DNA from: Candidatus Microbacterium colombiense
GTDB taxonomy: Bacteria; Actinomycetota; Actinomycetes; Actinomycetales; Microbacteriaceae
Length of the DNA: 64,000 nucleotides
NCBI GenBank assembly: GCA_029203165.1
Contig: CP119308.1
Coordinates: forward strand, 2,046,001-2,110,000
Reading direction: 5' to 3'
The notes beneath the pieces were generated by a model. That model had not been told where the DNA came from, did no database searches, and was given only the letters and a program-made list of their open reading frames with translations. Positions 58,830 to 64,000 of the stretch are shown here, piece after piece. A program made the position numbers and the translations under genes. Position 1 is the stretch's first letter, and each line of letters opens with the position of its first letter.

Positions 58830-59336
58830 ATGACTGAAACGTTGACCATCGTGGGCAAGGTCGCGACCGACCCGGCTCGCGGTCACACCGGGGGCGGCAC
58901 CCCGGTGACGAATTTCCGGCTCGCGAGCACGCATCGGCGCTTCGACGCAGCAACGCAGACCTGGGTGGACGCGGGAACCAACTGGTATTCCGTCGCCGCC
59001 TTCCGTCAGCTCGGTGAGCATGCCAAGGCGTCCCTCCGTTGTGGAGACAGCGTCATCGTGACGGGTCGTCTCAAGATCCGCAATTGGGAGAGCAACGGCA
59101 AGCACGGTACGAGCGTCGACATCGACGCCGAGTCGATCGGCCATGATCTGCGCTGGGGAACGAGCGCGTTCCTCCGGGCTTCGCGCGCGAGCGGCACTGA
59201 TCACGCGGCGCAGGCTCCGTCGTCGGCGTCGTCGACGCGCATCGAGGACGACGACGACACACAGCCCTCGCTGGTCCTCGATGCGTCGTGGGAACCGCTG
59301 CCCCACTCTGCGGACGCCTCCGGCCTGGCGCCGTGA
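58830..59336 (+). CDS. ssb: Single-stranded DNA-binding protein paralogue
   Basis: A 168-aa OB-fold SSB: ETLTIVGKVATDPA, PVTNFRLASTHRRFD, TNWYSVAAFRQLGEHAKASL, GDSVIVTGRLKIRNWESNGKHG and VDIDAESIGHDLRWGT. The C-terminus ends in SADASGLAP and lacks the acidic tip with terminal Phe (DDDIPF type) that recruits other repair proteins, so this is probably a second SSB rather than the replicative one. ATG with GAGGAG. Confidence 0.9.
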   Translation: MTETLTIVGKVATDPARGHTGGGTPVTNFRLASTHRRFDAATQTWVDAGTNWYSVAAFRQLGEHAKASLRCGDSVIVTGRLKIRNWESNGKHGTSVDIDAESIGHDLRWGTSAFLRASRASGTDHAAQAPSSASSTRIEDDDDTQPSLVLDASWEPLPHSADASGLAP

Positions 59337-59399
59337 CGCGGGCACCTTCAGCCGGGTGATGGCCGTCGGCTCGGGATACGGAGCGAAGTACACGGCACG

Positions 59400-59405
59400 T
59401 AGACT
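59400..59405 (+). promoter_or_regulatory. Leaderless-type -10 (TAGACT) for the lipoprotein gene
   Basis: TAGACT ends 6 nt before the GTG at 59412. Same hexamer and spacing as at mnmA, ligA and gatC. Confidence 0.6.
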
Positions 59406-59411
59406 CGTGGC

Positions 59412-59906
59412 GTGATCCGACCCTCGCGTTCCTCCGTGCCGCGGTCAGTCCTGGCGGGGAGTGCGGCGCTGATGCTCCTCATCGGACTGGCTGCGTGCAC
59501 GGATGCCCCGTCGCCCGAGCCCAGCACCAGCCCGTCAGCGTCGCCGACGGCGAGCGTGACACCGACGGCGCCGGCGTTGGTGCCCGACGGTTCGGCTGAG
59601 GACAACCTGCCGCTCTTCACCGCGGTCGCGGATTCCGTGTGGGCGACGGGCGACAAAGGCGCGGGGCGTGCGTATGTCGACGCGCTGGTCGAGGCCGGGT
59701 TCGATCGTTCCGCCATGCAGGTGACCCAGGACGCATCGACGGTGGGTAACCCCGCAGAGAGTCTGCAGTTCTCCGTACGCTGGGGGACGTCGGAGTGCTT
59801 GATCGGCCAGGTCGGGCCGTCGACGGGTCAGGTCGTCACCGCCGTGATGCCCCAGCTCGCCGAAGGTCGGTGCCTGATCGGTACGACACGCGCGATCGAC
59901 TGGTGA
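59412..59906 (+). CDS. Putative lipoprotein (DUF6993-like)
   Basis: A 164-aa exported lipoprotein: a basic N-terminus, hydrophobic h-region (SVLAGSAALMLLIGLAAC) with lipobox LAAC, a Ser/Thr/Pro/Ala-rich linker, then a soluble domain with FTAVADSVWATGDKGAGRAY and SLQFSVRWGTSECLIGQVG. Two cysteines late in the domain may form a disulfide. Function unknown. GTG start. Its TGA stop overlaps a GTG that would start the next small gene. Confidence 0.82.
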   Translation: MIRPSRSSVPRSVLAGSAALMLLIGLAACTDAPSPEPSTSPSASPTASVTPTAPALVPDGSAEDNLPLFTAVADSVWATGDKGAGRAYVDALVEAGFDRSAMQVTQDASTVGNPAESLQFSVRWGTSECLIGQVGPSTGQVVTAVMPQLAEGRCLIGTTRAIDW

Positions 59907-60089
59907 CTCGGCGGTCGACGTCCGCGGTCGACCTCCGCGGTCGAACCCGTCGGCGAGCCTGAGATCGAGCGACGCGCGCGTCGGCGGGCGGTCGATCTCG
60001 TCGACGATCCGGGGTACCCGTGGCGCCGGGCCGACGATGACGCTCAGCCCGAACGGCCGGGAATCGTCGCACGGCCGCGTCGGAGGTAG
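59903..60089 (+). pseudogene. Small gene disrupted by a 13-bp near-duplication (frameshift)
   Basis: GTG at 59903 overlaps the lipoprotein stop (GTGA), the start idiom used at several junctions in this window, but the frame stops at TGA 59960-59962 after MTRRSTSAVDLRGRTRRRA. Another frame from 59928 to the TAG at 60087-60089 reads STSAVEPVGEPEIERRARRR and continues through DLVDDPGYPWRRADDD to PGIVARPRRR with clean high-GC third positions. The switch lies at two near-identical 13-bp units (59915-59927, 59928-59940). Removing one restores a 57-codon gene. Either a broken gene, a sequencing/assembly error, or frameshifted expression. Confidence 0.6.
59915..59940 (+). repeat. Tandem 13-bp near-duplication
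   Basis: TCGACGTCCGCGG followed by TCGACCTCCGCGG, 12 of 13 bases identical, then TCGAACCC. The unit length is not a multiple of three, so it shifts the reading frame of the small gene that contains it. Confidence 0.8.
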
Positions 60090-60125
60090 TCTTTAGGAGG
60101 ATTTCCGCGCTGTTCCGATGGCGTG

Positions 60126-60161
60126 ATGGCAGGTTCGTTTCTGAGCAGCAAAGGTGTTTGA
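60126..60161 (+). other. Short upstream ORF before ettA
   Basis: ATG at 60126 opens an 11-codon frame (MAGSFLSSKGV) that stops at TGA 60159-60161, 5 nt before the ettA ATG. The likely ettA ribosome site (AAAGG, 60150-60154) lies within it. Several ABC-F genes are controlled by translated leader peptides. The uORF has no clear ribosome site of its own. Confidence 0.35.
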
Positions 60162-60166
60162 ACGGT

Positions 60167-61846
60167 ATGGCTGAGTACATCTACTCGATGGTTCGTGCGC
60201 GCAAGGCGGTGGGCGAGAAGCTCATCCTCGATGACGTGACGATGGCATTCCTCCCCGGCGCGAAGATCGGCATGGTCGGTCCGAACGGGGCCGGTAAGTC
60301 GACGATCCTCAAGATCATGGCCGGTCTGGACACGCCCTCCAACGGCGAGGCGAAGCTCTCGCCCGGGTTCAGCGTCGGCATTCTGATGCAGGAGCCCGAG
60401 CTCGACGAGTCGAAGACAGTGCTGGAGAACATCCAGGACGGCATCGCGATCAAAGCGAAGGTGGATCGCTTCAACGAGATCTCGGCTCTCATGGCGGATC
60501 CCGACGCGGACTTCGATGCGCTGCTCGCTGAGATGGGCGGTCTCCAGGAGGAGATCGACGCTGCCGACGGTTGGGACCTCGACTCGCAGCTCGAGCAGGC
60601 CATGGACGCGTTGCGCACCCCTCCGGGAGACGCCGCGATCGCGCCCCTCTCCGGTGGTGAGAAGCGACGTGTCGCGCTCGCGAAGCTCCTGCTGCAGAAG
60701 CCCGATCTCCTGCTCCTCGACGAGCCGACGAACCACCTCGATGCCGAGAGCGTGCTCTGGCTCGAACAGCACCTGCAGGCGTACAAGGGTGCCGTGATCG
60801 CGATCACCCACGACCGGTATTTCCTCGACCACGTCGCCGAGTGGATCGCGGAAGTCGACCGTGGACGCCTCATCGGCTACGAGGGCAACTACTCGACCTA
60901 TCTGGAGAAGAAGGGCGAGCGCCTCGAGATCCAGGGCAAGAAGGACGCCAAGCTCGCGAAGCGTCTGAAGGAAGAGCTCGAGTGGGTCCGCTCCAGTGCG
61001 AAGGGGCGCCAGACCAAGTCGAAGGCTCGTCTGGCCCGCTACGAGGAGATGGCGTCGGAGGCGGAGCGGACGCGGAAGCTCGATTTCGAGGAGATTCAGA
61101 TCCCCGCGGGACCTCGCCTCGGAAGCATCGTGATCGATGCGAAGAAGCTGCAGAAGGGCTTCGACGGTCGTGTGTTGATCGACGGACTCAGCTTCAACCT
61201 TCCGCCGAACGGCATCGTCGGCGTGATCGGTCCGAACGGTGTGGGTAAGACCACACTGTTCAAGACCATCGTGGGTCTCGAGCCGCTTGACGGTGGAGAT
61301 CTGAAGATCGGCGAGACGGTCAAGATCAGCTACGTCGATCAGAGCCGATCGAACATCGACCCGAACAAGACGCTGTGGGAGGTCGTGTCCGACGGGCTCG
61401 ACTACATCACGGTCGGCAAGATCGAGATCCCGTCGCGCGCCTACGTGTCGAAGTTCGGATTCAAGGGCCCGGACCAGCAGAAGAAGGCCGGCGTGCTCTC
61501 CGGTGGCGAGCGCAACCGCCTCAACCTCGCCCTCACCCTCAAGGAGGGTGGCAACCTGCTTCTGCTCGATGAGCCCACCAACGACCTGGACGTCGAGACG
61601 CTCAGCTCGCTCGAGAACGCGCTCCTCGAGTTCCCCGGCTGTGCAGTCGTCATCACCCACGACCGGTGGTTCCTCGACCGCATCGCCACGCACATCCTCG
61701 CTTACGAGGGAACCGACGAGAATCCCGCCCAGTGGTACTGGTTCGAGGGCAACTTCGAGTCGTACGAGGAGAACAAGATCGAGCGTCTCGGAGCCGATGC
61801 CGCCAAGCCGCACCGCTCGACCCACCGCAAGCTCACGCGCGACTGA
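60167..61846 (+). CDS. ettA: Energy-dependent translational throttle protein EttA (ABC-F)
   Basis: Ribosome-associated ABC-F ATPase that binds the E site and gates the first elongation steps by ADP/ATP ratio. Two ABC domains: Walker A MVGPNGAGKSTILK with signature LSGGEKRRVAL and LLLLDEPTNHLDAES, then VIGPNGVGKTTLFK with LSGGERNRLNLAL and LLLLDEPTNDLDVET. The arm and P-site-tRNA interaction linker (about 240-300, KRLKEELEWVRSSAKGRQTK) match the EttA type. 559 aa matches EttA closely. ATG 60167; TTG at 60158 rejected. Confidence 0.96.
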   Translation: MAEYIYSMVRARKAVGEKLILDDVTMAFLPGAKIGMVGPNGAGKSTILKIMAGLDTPSNGEAKLSPGFSVGILMQEPELDESKTVLENIQDGIAIKAKVDRFNEISALMADPDADFDALLAEMGGLQEEIDAADGWDLDSQLEQAMDALRTPPGDAAIAPLSGGEKRRVALAKLLLQKPDLLLLDEPTNHLDAESVLWLEQHLQAYKGAVIAITHDRYFLDHVAEWIAEVDRGRLIGYEGNYSTYLEKKGERLEIQGKKDAKLAKRLKEELEWVRSSAKGRQTKSKARLARYEEMASEAERTRKLDFEEIQIPAGPRLGSIVIDAKKLQKGFDGRVLIDGLSFNLPPNGIVGVIGPNGVGKTTLFKTIVGLEPLDGGDLKIGETVKISYVDQSRSNIDPNKTLWEVVSDGLDYITVGKIEIPSRAYVSKFGFKGPDQQKKAGVLSGGERNRLNLALTLKEGGNLLLLDEPTNDLDVETLSSLENALLEFPGCAVVITHDRWFLDRIATHILAYEGTDENPAQWYWFEGNFESYEENKIERLGADAAKPHRSTHRKLTRD

Positions 61847-61855
61847 TCGGAACCG

Positions 61856-62350
61856 ATGTCCGAGTCGAGCACCCTGCCGGGGCCACGCCTGCACATCCCG
61901 ATCCAGGTCCGCTGGGGCGATCTGGATGCGTTCAACCACGTCAACAACACGTCGATGCTCAAGCTTCTTGAAGAAGCGCGAGTGCGAGCGTTCTGGCGGG
62001 CGGGTCCCGGCGAGGAAGCACCGACGACGGCCGTTCTCGATTCGGGCATCGACGAGGGCGTCCTCACGCTGATCGCGCGCCAGGAGATCGAATACCTCGC
62101 TCCGGTGCCGTACCAGCGGCGTCCGCTCGAGGTGCAGATGTGGTTCGGCAAGCTCGGCGGATCCAGTGTCGAGGTCTGCTACGAGGTGCACAACGACCCG
62201 TCCGCGACACCACGTGCTCTCTACGCGCGCTCGACAGCGGTGATCGTGCTCGTTGACGCTCGAACGGGCCGTCCGACGCGGTTGACCCAGGAGATGCGTG
62301 ACGTCTGGGAACCGTTCATCGGTCCGTCCATCACCTACTCACACCGCTGA
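61856..62350 (+). CDS. Acyl-CoA thioesterase (4HBT hotdog family)
   Basis: A 164-aa single-hotdog thioesterase. The active-site segment VRWGDLDAFNHVNNTSMLKL has the catalytic Asp of the 4HBT family, followed by EYLAPVPYQRRPLEV. It hydrolyses acyl-CoA thioesters; chain length unknown. It follows ettA by 9 bp and is probably co-transcribed. A second thioesterase gene lies convergently downstream. Confidence 0.88.
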   Translation: MSESSTLPGPRLHIPIQVRWGDLDAFNHVNNTSMLKLLEEARVRAFWRAGPGEEAPTTAVLDSGIDEGVLTLIARQEIEYLAPVPYQRRPLEVQMWFGKLGGSSVEVCYEVHNDPSATPRALYARSTAVIVLVDARTGRPTRLTQEMRDVWEPFIGPSITYSHR

Positions 62351-62410
62351 TCGAGACCTGCCGGCCGGGGATACCGCGGCAGCTACCTCGCGGCATCTGT
62401 GACGCGGCGG

Positions 62411-63310
62411 TCAGGCGCGGTCGTCGTCCTGCCCCGGCACCCGGATCATGATCTCCTGCGCGACGCTCGCCACGAGAGCGCCGTCCTGGGCGTAGATGCG
62501 GCCGGTGGCGAGGCCACGTCCACCCCGAGCGTTGGGCGACTCCTGCACGTACAGCAGCCACTCGTCGACACGGGCGGCACGATGCCACCACATCGCATGA
62601 TCGAGGCTTGCGACCTTCAGGCCGGGCAGCGCCCAATACACGCCGTGGGCTCGCAGGATGGACTCCTGGATCGTCATGTCGCTGAGGTAGGCCAGTGCCG
62701 CGCGGTGCAGTCGCGGATCGTCCGGCAGCGGAGCGCGCAGCCGCATCCACACACCCTGACGCGGAACTCGCGCATCGTCGCTGGGCAGGTAGAGCGGATG
62801 ACCGATGTGACGGATGTCCGCGGCGCGATCGCTCAGCATGCGAGCGGTGCTCCCCGGGAGACCGCTCACCCGGTCCTCGTCGGGCGCCAGACTCTCGGGC
62901 GCGGGAACATCGTCCGGCATCGGTTCTGCGTGCTCGACCCCGGGACCGTCGTCCTGGAACGACGCGATCATCGAGAAGATCGGCACCCCGTTCTGATAGG
63001 CCTGCGAGCGGCGCGTCGAGAACGAGCGACCGTCGTGGATGCGATCCACGGCGATCGTGATGCCCTGACTCGCATCCCCGGGGCGGAGGAAGTACCCGTG
63101 CATCGAGTGGACGGCTCGGTTCTCGGGCAACGTGCGCTCGGCGGCGATCAGGCTCTGCGCGAGAACCTGGCCCCCGTAGATGCGGCCGGTGGGCATGGGA
63201 TGCGACGACCCCGTGAAGATGTCCTCGGTCGTGCGGGCCTGAGTGGTATCGAGGTCGAGAACCTCGAGCAGCTGTTCCACGGTACGAGCGGCGTGACCAT
63301 CCGAGCTCAT
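62411..63310 (-). CDS. tesB: Acyl-CoA thioesterase II (TesB type)
   Basis: A 299-aa double-hotdog thioesterase. Visible: RIYGGQVLAQSLIAAERTLP, VHSMHGYFLRPGD, the C-terminal VASLDHAMWWHR with the conserved Asp and His, and LLYVQESPNARGGRGLATG. ATG 63308-63310 with a GGAGAGGA site; the longer frame (to 63367) is rejected. Acts on medium- to long-chain acyl-CoA. Confidence 0.93.
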   Translation of the reverse strand: MSSDGHAARTVEQLLEVLDLDTTQARTTEDIFTGSSHPMPTGRIYGGQVLAQSLIAAERTLPENRAVHSMHGYFLRPGDASQGITIAVDRIHDGRSFSTRRSQAYQNGVPIFSMIASFQDDGPGVEHAEPMPDDVPAPESLAPDEDRVSGLPGSTARMLSDRAADIRHIGHPLYLPSDDARVPRQGVWMRLRAPLPDDPRLHRAALAYLSDMTIQESILRAHGVYWALPGLKVASLDHAMWWHRAARVDEWLLYVQESPNARGGRGLATGRIYAQDGALVASVAQEIMIRVPGQDDDRA

Positions 63311-63360
63311 GACATCCTCTCCGCGACCGCACCTGCGGCACCGTTGATAGTTTAGAACCC

Positions 63361-64000
63361 GTGCCACATCAGCTTCTCCTCGCCGACGCCGACACCTCCC
63401 GCGACGTCTTGACCTTCGTCGGACGAGCGGCGCGCATCAGCGACGAAGGCGTGCGCCTGCAGGCGGCGAACGGCGTGCTCGCCCTGACCGCCGCCGCCCT
63501 CGCCCCACACGGCCTGTTCGATCAGACTCCCACCGTGCTCGCGATGCGCATCGTTCATGCCGATCCGGAACTGGCGTGTGACATCGTGGTCGGCCAACTC
63601 ACCGCCTCCGACGATGAGCGCCGACTCACCCTGCCCGACACCGGTCTGTCGCCGGCCTGGGCGGGCATCGCGCCGCCGCGCACCGATTGGCAGCCACTCA
63701 CGACGTTGTCCGCCTCGACGATCGCTCGACGCGCACAATGGGGAATCTCCGCCGTCGCACGCGGCGCGACGCCCGGAGCCGGGGAGGAGGCCGTGCGCGC
63801 CCTCCGTGCCGCGATCTGGGGCGAACCCGATGAAGACCTGTTCGATCTGCCGCGGGGTATCGCCTTCGCCGCCGACGCGCTCGGCTTCATCTCCGGCGAG
63901 GAGCAGGTGCCCGTGACGCGATCCGGACGGTGGACGCGAATCGCATTCCGTCGCGGGCATGTCCTGGCGCGTGGTCCTGTCGCGTCCGGCCTCACCGCGG
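63361..64000 (+). CDS. Conserved hypothetical protein, 3'-truncated by window
   Basis: A GTG at 63361 opens a frame that stays open through base 64000 (213 codons) and so runs off the window. It begins MPHQLLLADADTSRDVLTFV and contains RIVHADPELACDIVVGQL and an ARRAQWGISAVARGA segment. No membrane segment and no motif recognised. TAGTTT ends 7 nt before the GTG, giving a near-leaderless start. Codon use matches its neighbours. Confidence 0.75.
   Translation, partial: MPHQLLLADADTSRDVLTFVGRAARISDEGVRLQAANGVLALTAAALAPHGLFDQTPTVLAMRIVHADPELACDIVVGQLTASDDERRLTLPDTGLSPAWAGIAPPRTDWQPLTTLSASTIARRAQWGISAVARGATPGAGEEAVRALRAAIWGEPDEDLFDLPRGIAFAADALGFISGEEQVPVTRSGRWTRIAFRRGHVLARGPVASGLTA

Noticed and set aside
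60044..62191. A 715-codon open frame on the minus strand
   Set aside because: It is antisense to ettA and the following thioesterase, whose motifs are unambiguous. Long antisense frames are expected at this GC content. The translation is low-complexity and lacks any motif.

Overview
The window is a stretch of ordinary actinobacterial core chromosome. High GC, many GTG starts, ATGA/GTGA gene overlaps, acidic and Ala-rich ribosomal protein tails, and actinobacterial-type genes (DUF2469, DUF2017-clpS, glgE, a GerW-like protein, oligoribonuclease) point to Microbacteriaceae, most likely Microbacterium or a close relative. That placement comes from gene content and order, not from a search. I see no insertion sequence, prophage, CRISPR array, integrated plasmid or toxin/defence island.

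Layout: 1-2.1 kb ECF-type sigma factor (cut by the window edge) and ffh; 2.1-3.9 kb divergent EamA exporter and LysR regulator; 4.0-9.2 kb glycerol operon glpD-glpF-glpK (minus strand) with a divergent SorC-family regulator and a perfect 14-bp palindrome between them; 9.2-10.3 kb YbdK-type carboxylate-amine ligase; 10.5-12.5 kb rpsP-khpA-rimM-trmD; 12.5-14.6 kb phosphatase, methionine aminopeptidase and a small membrane protein; 14.6-17 kb rplS, lepB, rnhB, DUF2469; 17.1-21.2 kb yraN-comM-dprA-xerC; 21.2-27 kb a degenerate M23 protein, then rpsB-tsf-pyrH-frr-cdsA and a DivIVA-motif protein; 27-32.8 kb cell-envelope proteins, an alpha/beta hydrolase, an AI-2E-type permease, a large membrane/lipoprotein fusion and a CnoX-like thioredoxin; 32.8-39.2 kb glgX-glgE-glgB alpha-glucan metabolism (minus); 39.3-44 kb cysteine desulfurase, mnmA, ligA; 44-47.7 kb DEAD-box helicase and acyl-CoA synthetase (minus); 47.7-53.3 kb gatCAB, dinB, a GerW-like protein, a P-loop kinase; 53.3-57.4 kb DUF2017-clpS-metallopeptidase, a LysE exporter, a copper P-type ATPase with a CsoR-type operator and tRNA-His (minus); 57.5-64 kb orn, tRNA-Arg, a small orphan protein, an ssb paralogue, a lipoprotein, a broken small gene, ettA, two acyl-CoA thioesterases and a partial gene.

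Functional threads: protein targeting and translation (ffh, S16, L19, S2, EF-Ts, RRF, GatCAB, EttA, tRNA modification by TrmD and the cysteine desulfurase-MnmA pair), DNA maintenance (LigA, DinB, DprA, ComM, XerC, RNase HII, SSB), glycerol use and GlgE-type alpha-glucan synthesis. The most informative non-coding signal is a recurring promoter geometry: a -10-like hexamer placed exactly 6 nt before the start codon of about fifteen genes, as expected for leaderless mRNAs. It helps set starts here. The most unusual gene-level observations are a small gene apparently frameshifted by a 13-bp near-duplication (59903-60089) and a membrane protein with a complete lipoprotein signal in its middle (29973-31880). 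No clearly new multi-gene system is visible.
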